A DNA stretch of 64,000 nt, from positions 6,882,001-6,946,000 of the forward strand of contig NC_135036.1 in assembly GCF_051020975.1 (NCBI RefSeq), given 5' to 3'. This stretch comes from Osmia lignaria lignaria (Eukaryota; Arthropoda; Insecta; Hymenoptera; Megachilidae). The stretch's first letter is position 1. Each line of letters opens with the position of its first letter. The position numbers and the translations under genes were made by a program. Shown here piece after piece: positions 1 to 12,310 of this stretch. The notes below the pieces were generated by a model. That model saw only the letters and a program-made list of their open reading frames with translations, searched no databases and was not told where the DNA came from.

Positions 1-198
1 TATGGGGTCGGCTCACGTTTCCAGTTATTTATTATTTTATCCCTCTTTATGGGCGTCGCGGGGACCACCCTTCCCAGTTACTTATTATTCCATTCCCCTC
101 TATGGACCAAGGCCTCCCATGGTAGTTGTTTATTTTTTCACTCTTTTCATGGGCCTTGCTGGGACTACCCCTAAATTAGTGTATTCCCTTATCTCTTG

Positions 199-420
199 TA
201 TTCCTTTATCCCTTATATCTCCGCTTGCCTTACATCTCCGCATGCCTTACATCTCCGCATCCATTAGATCTCAGTATCCCTTACATCACTGCATCCCTTA
301 CATCGTCGCATCCCTTACATCTTCGCATCCCTTACACATCCGTATCCCTTACATCTCCGCATCCCTTACGTCTCAGCATCCCTTACATCCTTGATTTCTT
401 TATATCTCTGCATCTCTGAC
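199..420 (+). repeat. 17-bp minisatellite, left inverted arm
   Basis: About a dozen imperfect copies of a 17-bp unit close to CATCCCTTACATCTCCG. The unit length is not a multiple of three and copies rarely contain stops, so several frames read through as a repetitive leucine/serine/proline peptide that is not a gene. The same unit occurs in opposite orientation at 1120-1465. Confidence 0.85.
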
Positions 421-423
421 ATC

Positions 424-1117
424 CTTGAAATAAAATTCGCATAATTTTTTACCGCCAGCGCCCTCTAGCGGCAAAAATGTGAACTAAAATTTCGATGTCG
501 AATCAGCGCCATCTGGTTTCGGAAAAAGGAACTAAACCATGCACCAATTTTGGCCCTCTGGCGGCAAAAATGTGAACTAAAATTTCGATGTCGAATCAGC
601 GCCATCTGGTTTCGGAAAAAGGAACTAAACCTTGCACAAATTTTGGCCCTCTAGCGGCAAAAATGTGAACTAAAATTTCGATGTCGAATCAGCGCCATCT
701 GGTTTCGGAAAAAGGAACTAAACCTTGCACCAATTTTGGCCCTCTGGCGGCAAAAATGTGAACTAAAATTTCGATGTCGAATCAGCGCCATCTGGTTTCG
801 GAAAAAGGAACTAAACCTTGCACAAATTTTGGCCCTCTAGCGGCAAAAATGTGAACTAAAATTTCGATGTCGAATCAGCGCCATCTGGTTTCGGAAAAAG
901 GAACTAAACCTTGCACCAATTTTGGCCCTCTGGCGGCAAAAATGTGAACTAAAATTTCGATGTCGAATCAGCGCCATCTGGTTTCGGTAAAAGGAACTAA
1001 ACCTTGCACAAATTTTGGCCCTCTAGCGGCAAAAATGTGAACTAAAATCTCGGCCTCGGATCAGTGCCCTCTGGCAGCGAAAATTGGAACTAAATTTTGC
1101 ATGATTTTTCTCTCTGT
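424..1117. repeat. 93-bp tandem array with 186-bp higher-order organisation
   Basis: The marker GCGGCAAAAATGT begins at 468, 561, 654, 747, 840, 933 and 1026, exactly 93 bp apart. Two subtypes alternate strictly: type A has GCACAAATTTTGG followed by CTAGCGG, and type B has GCACCAATTTTGG followed by CTGGCGG. The functional period is therefore 186 bp. Diverged partial units flank the array at about 424-467 and 1040-1117. Each unit also holds GCGCCATCTGG and a CCCTCTRGCGG block. Confidence 0.9.
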
Positions 1118-1119
1118 GA

Positions 1120-1465
1120 TGCAGGGATGTAAGGGATACGGAGATGTAAGGGATGTGGGGATGTAAGGGATGTGAAGATGTAATGGATGTGGAGATGTAA
1201 GGGATGTGGATATGTAAGGGATGTGGAGATGTAAGGGATGAGGAGATGTAAGGGATGTGGAGATGTAAGAGATGTGGAGATGTAAGGGATGCGGAGATGT
1301 AAGCGATGCGGAGATGTAAGGGATGCGGAGATATAGGGGCTGCAGGAGTGTAAGGGATGCGGAGATACAGGGGCTGCAGGAGTGTAAGGAATGCGCGGAT
1401 AAGAGATCCAGGAATATGAGGGATGCAGAGATATAAGAGATGAAGTGATGCAAGGGATAAGGGAA
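1120..1465 (-). repeat. 17-bp minisatellite, right inverted arm
   Basis: About twenty copies of GATGTAAGGGATGYGGA, the reverse complement of the left-arm unit. Towards 1330-1400 the units diverge and a longer variant (AGGGGCTGCAGGAGTGTAAG) occurs twice. Confidence 0.85.
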
Positions 1466-1535
1466 TACACTAATTTAGGTGTAGTCCTAGCAAGGCCCAT
1501 GAGAAGAGAGAAAAAATAAACAACTGGCAAAGTCT

Positions 1536-3783
1536 TGAGACAAAAACTCTTGTTCCTTAAGTGTCTATACCTAACTCTAATATGTGTATTAGAAAGTTCA
1601 CGCTTAAAAATGTAAAAGACGGATAAAGGAAACTTTTATTGTTCATGAATTTATATAATACAATGAAAATTCTATAAATCTATTTTAGAAAAATATAAAA
1701 ATTTCAAAGAATTTTGTTACAGACGACTCTAAAATTAAAACTGATAGTGGATACAAGAATTATTATATTATTAAACACTGCATTTATATTTACAACAGAA
1801 GCATGTACTATTTAAAGTAATAAAGAAAGACATTAATCTTTTGTAGACAGAACGCCCTGTGGTCAGTCTCTGCCAAGTAGTATAATGGCGTTATGGTCAG
1901 ACGGTCTTTTCACGTCAAGTAGAAGCTATCAATCAATGACGCGACACATGATGTATAACACGCTTTAATTATCATTATTCAGAGTATAATCCTTTATTTT
2001 CCAGTTTAAAAAAGACAGATACTGCTTAGAAATTCATAATACCAATCACCAATTACCTCCACGTGTCAGTACATAATTAAAGTTTCAACACCTCTTACTA
2101 CTCTTACTCTAAAATTAAAATATATTTCTAAATAAAATAAAATTTTCGATATATTTCATTTCACGGTTGTTGAATAATAAATCTGCATCCTTGATTACAA
2201 AATATAACAGCTACTTTAAATTTTACAATTAGTTTTGTTAACAATTCTTACACGTCTAGCGGAAAGGAAAGACGAATCTTCACGTGCGTTCGAACACGTG
2301 ACACTCCATAAAATATTTCCAACGAGTCGAGTTGAGATGTGTTTCTAAATTCAACCGAGACGAGAAGCGTGTTGCGTCGAGTCCTGCTACCAGCCAAGTA
2401 CCGAGAAGTTTTTCGTCCCTTGAAAAGAGACTTCAGACCAACCGAGCCGGGGATTTCCAAATTACGGTGGACTCTAATTTAACGAGATTCTTTGTGCTGA
2501 ACTGGTGCACGAAAATACACAGAACCCATTGCCTTTTAATGGCTGCAAGTGTGAAAAGCACTGAGTTAAATGGAAATTTTGCGGCGTGTACACATACCAT
2601 CGCACGGATACGAAACTTGTTTTAAAACAATGATTAAAAAGTTCATTTTCTACAAATTGGAACAGAGAAAATTATTAGTAGTAACGAGACGTTTCGATGT
2701 TTTCTTATTTTCAATAATGCAAAATCCTTTATTTCAGAAGACAAAGTATCGATTTGCTGCAATCAAAGGGTCAGAATTGATTTAACGTACGTCAATAGTA
2801 AGAATGGACGGTCCGGGTAACCGATACGTTCGCAGTGGCAGAAATTCGACGTTATTCCGCAGCTGCGGTCGGCTACTTTTTCTCCGTGAATGTTGATGGT
2901 CGTTTTCACTGAAAAATGACTGCTTCTTGCAGCGCACCGTTGTTTGTCGAATTGCACGCCATAAATTAACCCCAATAGTAGCGGCATGCCGTGAGAAAAA
3001 ATACGTTCGACCCAAGAAACACGAACAGTAAAACCATAGGACTGCTCGACGAAGAAATTCATTAAACGAAACAATAGAAAATTTATTGCCTCTTGAATTT
3101 TCTATTTGACATCTCTATCTACCATTCGTTTCATAAACTCGTCAATATTTTACAAATTAATTAATTAATATTCACTGCATATATGAACAGTATCGAGCAT
3201 AGAGTAACGAAAGCAGTTATTTTTAAAAATTTTTCTTTACATCAAAATTTAAATTGAAATATATATAGAAAGTCAAGGATCAATTATTTCCTTTTAATTA
3301 CTAATTTTATTACAATGTTGAACGGTTGATTATCACCGAAATGGGAAATGGTTTTCGGATATTCAAGAATGCGAGAATCGTCGCATTTGTAGTCTGAAAA
3401 TTCGATTCCATGTAATATGTACAATGTCCAGTAATTGCTTTCGACTTGTTCTCTATAACAAGGTGGTTCGCAAACTATTCGACGAAAATGTTCGTACTCC
3501 TCGCGAAAGTGGAACGCAGTCGTTCTCAAATTGATAACGTGCACGCGCAGATCGGTGTACAGGGTGCTCTTAGGTGCTCCTATATTTGTCATCCCGGACA
3601 ATCCAGTCGGTTTATTCCCTGGTAGCCGATTTTCTCTGCATTCTGCGCCATCCTAGTGCATTTAACGGGCAAGAATGCACGCGTGACAGAAATGCCGTCG
3701 CTTCGCCTGAGGCGGTGCAAGTATAAACCGAGGTACACACGTGAATACGAGCTGCGAAAGGAGAGGATGAACTGGGAGTGCTG
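1536..3783. other. Noncoding stretch, no recognised gene
   Basis: AT-rich sequence with moderately GC-richer patches around 2250-2470 and 2790-3060. Short open frames exist on both strands (for example 2332-2625 on +, 2763-3074 and 3284-3804 on -). None shows a recognisable domain, and I could not pair them with convincing splice sites into a continuing frame. I treat the stretch as noncoding. The minus-strand frames at 3284-3804 are the ones I am least sure about. Confidence 0.5.
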
Positions 3784-4529
3784 TTCAAGAATAGACTCGG
3801 CCACTGTTTAATGAAAGTTTCTTTAATGAATACATATTACATTTGTACAGAATATTATATAAGTGATGGTACAATTGAAAAATAAATTGTAAAAAGACCT
3901 TAAGAATTCATTGAAATATTATTTATTATTCAAGATCAAACTAAACAATATATATTAATACTATAACTACTGACGTGTGATGTACATTTATTTTAAAGGT
4001 GAAAATAATATAGAAAATTAAATAGATGGAAGATGAAACATAATTTAATAGATACATCCAACAAAATACCTTGATAAGATTTGTAATTTAAAATAAGGAA
4101 CCTGAAACCAGTCATTCTGACTAGTTTGGTAATTCTACTGTTAAAAATATTAATAATATATTTATATTCAAGAATAGACTCGGCCACTGTTTAATGAAAG
4201 TTTCTGTAATGAATACGTATTAAATTTGTACAGAATATTATATAAGTGATGGTACAATTGAAAAATAGAAGGTAAAAAGATCTTAAAAATTCATTGAAAT
4301 ATTATTTTTTATTTAAGATAAAACTAAACAATGTATATTAATACTATAACTACTGACGTTTGATGCACATTTATTTTAAAGTTGAAAATAATATAGAAAA
4401 TTAAATAGATGGAGGATGAAACATAATTCAATACATACATCCAAAAAAATAGCTTGATAAGATTTGTAATTTAAAATAAGAAACTGGTTTGATAATTCTA
4501 GTGCTAAAAATATTAATAATACATTCATG
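3784..4529 (+). repeat. Tandem duplication, 383-bp unit
   Basis: The stretch starting TTCAAGAATAGACTCGGCCA at 3784 recurs at 4167. The two copies stay alignable to about 4166 and 4529, with scattered substitutions and one roughly 20-base deletion in copy 2 near 4480-4490. The copies are head to tail and share the ends AAAATATTAATAATA. No coding potential is seen. Confidence 0.85.
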
Positions 4530-4922
4530 TAATCATTTTTATTAAATTTAAAACTTTGAATCTCTATACCATGAGTATTATTTTATAATACTTTTATGTC
4601 ATGAAATCAGATTAGATCTTCTCCCTCTGAAAATCGTCCAAAAGGTTGGGTCAGCTGATCTTAGCTATGATACAACCTAACATTAAAGAATATCCATCAT
4701 ACCCGTTACACTAGCCATTCGGCACCTTCAATATCTGCAGATATAAACGCACCTTTAAATTTCAAACAGCCTAATTACAACTTCATACACTCGTTTATGA
4801 CTGAACATAACCGAGTAGCAACGTTTCGCACGATATTAACATTGATGTAAGATTACCGTGACGGTTTCTACGGCGGCCGGTTTAATTCCCGGGATAATTT
4901 TCTTCCTTATTGCATGTTACAG

Positions 4923-5028
4923 GAGAGCATCCAGCGGCGATGCAACACGGAAACTCGAGCAACAGCGGTGCAGCGACGAGGACGCTCGCGTTGCTCCTGT
5001 TGCTTCTGCACGCCGGTTCGTTCGCGAG
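4923..5028 (+). CDS. Probable first coding exon of a secreted or membrane protein (signal peptide)
   Basis: A pyrimidine-rich acceptor (TTTTCTTCCTTATTGCATGT then TACAG, AG at 4921-4922) precedes a short 5' leader and an ATG at 4940 with G at -3. The frame encodes 29 residues: a polar start (MQHGNSSNSG), a basic/polar step, the core LALLLLLLHAG and a small-residue end (SFA), which is a classic signal peptide. It ends in a split codon at a GT donor (AG|GTGACTGG, GT at 5029-5030), phase 2. The upstream acceptor implies at least one 5'UTR exon. I found no convincing continuation exon in the window. The only nearby acceptor of the right phase (AG at 5460-5461) leads to a stop after 10 codons. The identity of the protein is unknown. 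The exon could also be a chance frame, but the ATG, hydrophobic core and paired splice sites together argue against that. Confidence 0.5.
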
Positions 5029-8000
5029 GTGACTGGTCGATCACGGTGCCATGCAATAAAAACGAAACCGAACCGCCGTTTCTCCTTTACGTAATCGGAC
5101 AAAGGCAAAGGAGCGTGGTAGGAGGGATGAAGCGAAGAAGCAAGTCGAAGGAAGGAAACTGCCAGCATCGACCACCCTGTGCCCCAACATCGTTCCGAAT
5201 CTTGCTTTCAAAGAGAGCAGAGAGACCCAGTGATCATCAAAGAGACTCCTAAAAAAGAATAAGAAAAAATAAAATGAAAAGAACACTCGAGACTGATGAG
5301 GTCGCTGCTTTTACTGTTTCATTGATATCCACGATCATTTTTAGCCGATAAATCGCCTGCGAATCGAGTATAATAAATCTACACTGTGTCCTAATAGCAA
5401 TCGGTTGTTTCGAGGCGATCACCAGTGACAAAACTGTTCCTTTTGTTTTCTTTTCATCGAGGTGCGCCGTTCCCTACAAAGACTGGCGAACGTGAACCTT
5501 ACCGTTTCTATGAAGATAGGGGAGACGAGTCGATGGAACTCTTGTGAAGAGAACTCGACGACATGTAAATGGGTGTTTAGTATGATACAAGTTGGACTCG
5601 CTGCGATCCAACCGAGACGCTTAGCGTCCATGATAATAAGGATCTGTGCAGCTGGTACTCGCGATCAAACGGGGCGAACCGGAATCTCTGCCAAGTTGGG
5701 CGAACGCCATGTTTTTGGGTAACCTTTCTTGCTGATGTTTTACGAAACGAGAGAGAACTAAATGGCGATTTAAGGAACACGAGAGACAGTGTCAAGGAGC
5801 TCTTTAGGTGAATGATACCCAATAGACAGGACATTTATCTTGGCTCTCTTCTGAATCACCGCTAAGTTTCTTGTTGAATTTGTAAAGGCGTTTGTTCCGA
5901 TGGAGAGATTTTAGGATTATTTAGAAGAAATTTCGTTCTCTTTAGTATTTAGAATTCATTTGAAAAGAAAATTAATTAAAATTACCTGCTAGGCCAAGTA
6001 GATTTCATTTTATATTTTGACTACCGGATGGCGGACCATGGAGAGAGCCCCGATTTGATATTTTCATTTTCTAAATTTTATACTGTTTTATACTGAAGTT
6101 TTATATTAAGAATCATTAAGTATGCTTCAGTTGAAGAACTAATTAAGACAGGGGCCAATAATTGACGGTATGAATCATACACCCTAATAATTTTTAAATC
6201 GCCATTCGGATCACGCGATCGACAAGTAGCTCGTTGTAGGAAAATGTTATTTCTGGTTAACAACGAGTAGCAGAGAATTTAAATCTTCGCTCGGGAAGCA
6301 TTGTTGCGATAAAGGCAGTCTTTCATGAGCGCTACTTGTTCCGTGACAATTCCACATGCAGCCGCAATAATTTTCGCGATCAAACGGCATGCTGCACCAC
6401 CCCGGTTAATAGTATCGTCTGACAGTGACAAACGAGCCACCTACGAAAGGACCAGAGAAATTAATAGGTGTTGGTTTGCTGGTTTCTCTTCGTTGCTTCA
6501 GCGAGCTTTGTGCCAGAGACAAGGAACTTTTTCCGGGAATCAATTTGACGTTTAAGAAAATCCACCAACGACGATTTTTGCTCGTTCAACTCGCAAAAAT
6601 TCTGCGCGAAATACGCTCGCGACATTGGCGAAACGACAGAATGTTCCATGAATAATGAGGACTATTCGCAACCCTCTGTTGTACATTTTTGTGCTTCGAA
6701 TCGATTCGAATTTTATTGGAATCTTAAGGTTTTGAAATTTTGTTACTTCTGATATTTAGAGCCTTTGCAAATATTTATAGGTGCTTGGATATTAAAATTA
6801 TCACGAAAGAGAATATTCACACAATTTCAATGAAGCTTATTTGTTGATAAGATGATAAAAATGACAGGTGACCCTTGAAAAAATTACAGGTAACTTGGGA
6901 TAACACGGTACTTGAATTACACGAAGTCTCGAACAGCGTGGTAAAAATGACAACCCTTGAATAATACGGTGCTTGAGCTGCATGAAGTTGGAATACCTCA
7001 GTCACTTAATGAAAGAGTACAGCTTACAATTACTCTTACGAAGAAGTCTACTTAGGTTGTTGAATATATGGAAGCATTTCCTGATTTTTTTAATTTACTA
7101 AATTCTATAAATGTTCATAATTTATCTTGGATTTTCAATAAAATTTATTTTGAAAGATTGCTAAAAGACAAATGTAATTTGCACTTCTGAATCACCAATA
7201 ATTATTTTATTATTGTACAAGTTATTTATATGCAGTAGAAAAAGATTTGTAGTTTTTAACAAAAATTTGATACGTTGTTTCAAAATTGTATAAATATCCG
7301 AAAGGGTGAAAACAGAAAATATTTTCAACATGGGATCATTCAAACAATCAGAGCTCCTCTGCGTTTCATTTTCCCAGCTTGCTGAAGCGTATAATTTTCC
7401 TGGGGTTGGTTAGAAAAAAGAAGTGTCAGTGAAAAATAGAAATGAATTCCATTTCACTCGTTCGTTTAAACATTCCTCGAATATCGGAGTTCTAACTGGT
7501 GCACATTAGTTCTTGCTCGAAATCACTGAATTCCGAAATGTTACCCGAAATCGAGCTCACCGCTGCAGATCCTTAATGTCGGATCGACATACGAGGCCAT
7601 CACATATCCGTGTACGTATAATAAAATTGATAAGTCGTAGAATTAGGAACGATATACATACTCGAGACACGTGGAAGAATAGAAAACTCTTTCACGAGCC
7701 ACGAGCTTGTCGTAGTTTTCAATCTAAAATTCCTCGAATCCATGATTGGACAGAAACGAAGCGATATTTCGAATAAGAGGTTCGAAAATTCTAATCTCAT
7801 TGCGTTTCCATAAATATAGATCATTTTGAGAGATAATCGATGATCTTGAATACACAAAATAATTGACAGAATGTGATTGATAATAAGGTGACAATTTTTT
7901 AAAATTATTTGTAGAATATTTGGAAGATGTAAATTCTTAATTTTCTAATTTTCTAATTTTCTGATTTCAAAATTTTTAAATTATAATTTTATTTTTCAAA

Positions 8001-11000
8001 GAAAGCCTTCTATTTTAATTACGAAATTAATTTTAAATTAAACACACTTCTTTCCTTTAAAATCTACATAATTTTGCATACATTAAAGTAGAATATAGAT
8101 CAGGTATCACTCTACAAGAAAGGAGAATGACTTTGTGTTTTCCATAATTTTGTTTGCAAAGTTTACACCGCGTCTAGGAAACTTCGAGGACGCTCAATCC
8201 TTAAATCTGTCCTCGAGTACCTTGATATTCTCGGACATTTTTTTACTCACCAACAGTGTTTGTAACTTTCCAAAGCCATCAGCTTGTCGAATCGCTGAAG
8301 GATATTTCAGACGAACGGCCCATAGAGTGTTATGCAATGAAATAAACTGTCCATCTGGCATCGAGGAAACTCTGCTTCAACGTGTATCGACGTTTCTTGA
8401 TGCGTTTATACTGGAACTTCGATCTCACAGCCATCCAAATGAACAGGTCGAAGAGGTTTAACTGATCGATTTCGAATGAACGAGCCCTTTGTAAACACGA
8501 GATCAAAGCAAACTGTTAATTACCCGTTAAATTTCCGCACAAGGACGATTAATTACGAATCCTGTTAAGAATTTAATAAGGTTACGTTCCCGTTTGATGT
8601 TACGTTTATGGATTGAAGATATGGTACACGGATTTGATTCAGGTTAATCGTTATTAAAATTAGAAAGAAATTCTAATTATTATTCTGTTTGTAATTAAGC
8701 TGAAGAGCAGAGATGTGGGAGGAAATAAAAATTTCGAGGACCCAATACTCGGATCGGGTTAAGAATTATTTTGGATGCCTTGAGGAATTTGGAGAACTGT
8801 ATTTTGGGATGAACTTTGTTGAATATAACGACAAATATAAAATACAAGTACTATGATTATCAGAATAATTTTATGTATGTTTAATATTAATTATTCGTAT
8901 AATTTATATATAACAAGCTCTTCTTTTATTCATATCGATTTTGATACTTCAATTTCTGTCAACGTTTCGTGTAAACGAAAATGTTGAATGTAGTTCGTAA
9001 TTGGTACAGTGAACACGTAAAGTTACGTGATCAGTTTGAATATTGACGAACGTAAATATCCACGATTGATTGAATGCTATTGCACGAAGGAGCAATAAAA
9101 TCACAGTGATTTTACAAATAAAATAGATTCAATTACTATTTTCTCGGTTCTAGATATATAAAATACACAAAGCTTGTTATTTGACAGAGTGGAATTCAAT
9201 TTTGACTTTCAACATTGTGCCAGTTTTCTTTACCTTATTTTTAAATACTAATTGCAATGGAGAAATTAATGAATTTTCAGATAAAATAATAATCTTTGAA
9301 AATTTCTAATCTCTTGTTAAGAGTAAAATAGAAATTAAAATTTTGAGAGTCAAAATTCCATCAAATTTTCAGTCAAATCGTCCCAATTGTTATTAGAAAA
9401 TGAAATAAAATGAGCAGACGAAGTTACCAGTATAAATGTACGAATTTCAATTCACACGTGAAGCAGAAAAGTGTCGATCAAGCATTGTTAAGTAACTGTA
9501 AAAAATATTGCAACTTGAAGTAAGGATTATGTCAAGAAACACACGTGAAAAGAACTCTGTTCATCGTAGACCGATAGATTGATATTTAAAGAAATTAAGA
9601 ATTAAAAAAGCAAGAATTTCTCTGGCGAACGACGAGATTATTGAAAAAAAACTAAACACACCTGAAGATCTATTTAATTTCGAAAAATGATGCACGATTG
9701 TATCTCTGCGAGACCGAATCATCCCATAAAACAAAGGGACGTTCGATCGATGTATCTGTTAAATAATTATCGTTTAAGCTCTAAATGATTCGAACATCGT
9801 ATCCGTACTGATTATACTCATGTATACGTTTCCATAGAACATTGATAATAAACCGATCGTGACAAATTACAACCGATATCTTTGTTTCCTATACAATATT
9901 TTTTTGCTAGTATAAAATCATTTGTTATGCTATTTTTTGAATCAGAAACTCAATAATCCAGTAATTAATATCCATGAACGATTTTTTATTATTGAAGACT
10001 TCTTTCATTCGCCAAAAGCAGTGATTACAAATTAATTAAAATGATTCTACACTTTACTCTTTAATAGTTTAATACTCGATTTTTGGAAATACCTTTTATT
10101 TATTTTTAAAATTTCCCACTTTCTAGAGAATCTATATCATATTATAATTTTTAATTTGTCACATACCTTTCGTTATAGTTGTAAAAATTAATAGCATATT
10201 AATAGAGAATAAATAGCAGAGAACTATTTACAGTAATTAATTTACAATTCCATCAAGGCATAATAAAACATAAAAATTTTTCAAAAAGAAATCAGTCTCT
10301 GGTAGCTTTCCCCAAATGGACATTTGGTGTTTAAATTTTCCATTTTATTTCGTCAAATCACCTAAAGTAAAAATAGAACACGGGTGAATTTCGAAAGCTA
10401 TTAAAAACAATTTATAATTTAAAGTCATTATTATCCAGTTTCCAGGCCGCTTTTATTTCACAGTAACAAGCGACACGGCAAACATGACAGGAAACGTTTG
10501 GAAATGATGGACGTGAACGATAAACGGTCTAATTTGTCCACGTTTTTTTTACACAGACACGACAAATTACCTACAGGACAGACCGTATCGTCATTTCAGG
10601 GTACCGACACATCCGTTGGTACAGTGTAAATATTTAACCGAACGTGAAAGCTACAGAGAGAGAAAAGTAAAAATTGCACGAGTCAATTACCTTGTTACTC
10701 GAACGAACGAGGCATGTTTCGTTGATATCCAACCGTTCCCAGGCACATATTCGAATTCATCGAACCAGAGAGCTGTGATACGATAACGCTTCACTTTGCT
10801 TGCTAAATGGATTTATGATCGAAAAGATTTTTCTATCAACGACAAAGATTCGCTTGTATTATCAGAACTTATGGGAAATTCGATGGTTCCTTGTGTTGCT
10901 GGAGTGAAACGTAACGATAAACTTTATTCATCAAAATGAACTCGATTGCATTCGACAAACTTCTTCAATTTAAAAATTTTTTAATTAAATTATTGTATAA

Positions 11001-12300
11001 TAAAACTATAGAACTTTGTTGCATTCGTTTATCATAAATAATAATTTCGAACCAGATTTGAATAGAATTGCATGATTATTTAGAATCACTATTAAAAATA
11101 TTAATAAGAAATATTTTTAAGGAAAAATTAACAAGGAAGGGTTAATACTATATAATTTTTGATGTTGAGTTAAATTGACAGAGGAAAATATCTGAAGAAA
11201 TAAATACATCAATAATTGAAATGAATTAATGATCCTGAATCAGTACTTAATCTTTGCTGCCTTTTATGTCATTTCAAGAAACGATTTTATATTAAACAAT
11301 ACTGTTTGCGAAGGAACGATATATGGGCAATATTTTTCTAAAAGTATCAAATAACTGGCCAGTTCTATACTGGTGCTTTAAAAGCTATTCGATACGAAAG
11401 AACCTTTTAGAGAACTAACATCGATATTGCTGACTGCATGGTTTCCATCACTGGTTTTACGAAAAATGGATTATCAAATAAAAGAATGACTAATATTGCA
11501 TAGAATAAATCAAGAGTGTGGTTTTCCTAAAAAAGATCAGATTTTCCAGTTATATTCAGGCGAAGAATATTGTTGAATTTAATTTAAAATTGTCTTTTAT
11601 TTGAATTCTTCAATGTGAAAACGATGAGATAATCAGTTCGATAAGATTCGTTCATTGAATTTAATGATTTGTTCGTCAAAGAAATTTCCAATCATTCAAG
11701 AGAAGAGCATCGTAATTTTTAAACACAAACACGAGCTAATTAAACGACTGGTAGCGAGTAAGTTAATCGAACTTATAACAAGATCAATTATATTGTTAAC
11801 AAATAGTAAACGTACACTTAGTAACACTGAATAAGGATGTTACACTTCGAAATACTATTAATGTATATACACGTATTAATAATACTAATTTATCGTTTAT
11901 GTTGAATCCAATTGTACCAGAATTCGTAAGACAATTAAAGAATAATGATTATTTGTGGGAAATGTGTGATTTTGAGTTTGTTTTCTACCTTTCCCCTAAA
12001 TATATAAAAGGGTTTAGAATAGAAAAAGAACTTCAGATTTAAATATTATATCATCTTTGCATTATGATTATTTATTGCAAACATTATTTCACTTGAACAC
12101 ATAATCTATTACCCTTGTGCAGCTAAGAATATTTACTTTGATGTAGAATTTACACAGACTTATCAATATCTAAGTATTTGGTAGGGTAATAATTAACACG
12201 TTGGATTTATTAAAGACAAAGGGTGTACTTAATTAAAAATCAACTCTAATTAGCTTTAATATTGTAGAATTCTGATATTTATTATTTTGCTGAACTGAAG
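5029..12300. other. Long noncoding stretch, possible first intron of the signal-peptide gene
   Basis: No exon of a recognisable protein is seen on either strand. GC-richer patches lie around 5420-5850, 6290-6660, 7400-7760, 8110-8480 and 10450-10900. These carry short open frames (5462-5722, 6325-6655, 7513-7776, 8135-8461) without domains. A dispersed motif sits at 6016-6062. The rest is AT-rich and featureless to the eye. If the exon at 4923-5028 is real, this is part of its long first intron, where regulatory elements would be expected, but none can be named. Confidence 0.45.
6016..6062 (+). repeat. Dispersed motif, copy 1 (GGCGGACCATGGAGAGAG)
   Basis: GGATGGCGGACCATGGAGAG followed by AGCCCCGATTT. 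It closely matches segments at 50888-50942 (+) and 63757-63800 (-). See the separate finding. Confidence 0.7.
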
Positions 12301-12310
12301 GGTACTTTTG

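Larger units (their letters stand above)
1..1535. mobile_element. Foldback-like repeat element (inverted minisatellite arms around a tandem-array core)
   Basis: The sequence at about 119-420 reappears as its reverse complement at about 1120-1530. Both arms begin with a shared segment (120-200 against 1460-1530, both containing TTGTTTATTTTTT and ATGGGCCTTGCT), then run inward through 17-bp minisatellite copies to a central 93-bp tandem array. Long inverted arms made of short tandem repeats are the known architecture of foldback-type (FB-like) DNA elements. No transposase reading frame is visible, so it is non-autonomous or a relic. The left side continues to the window edge with two further diverged copies (starting near 21 and 76) of the outer segment, so the true left end may be outside the window. 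The open frames here (2-419 on +, 1061-1530 on -) are by-products of stop-free minisatellite. Confidence 0.6.

Noticed and set aside
1..1535. CRISPR-like repeat-spacer array
   Set aside because: The repeats are contiguous or higher-order tandem units without unique spacers, and the locus is eukaryotic.
3284..3804. Two adjoining minus-strand open frames (105 and 71 codons) with fairly mixed residues
   Set aside because: No recognisable domain. The second overlaps the start of the tandem duplication, and splice sites do not join them in one convincing frame.
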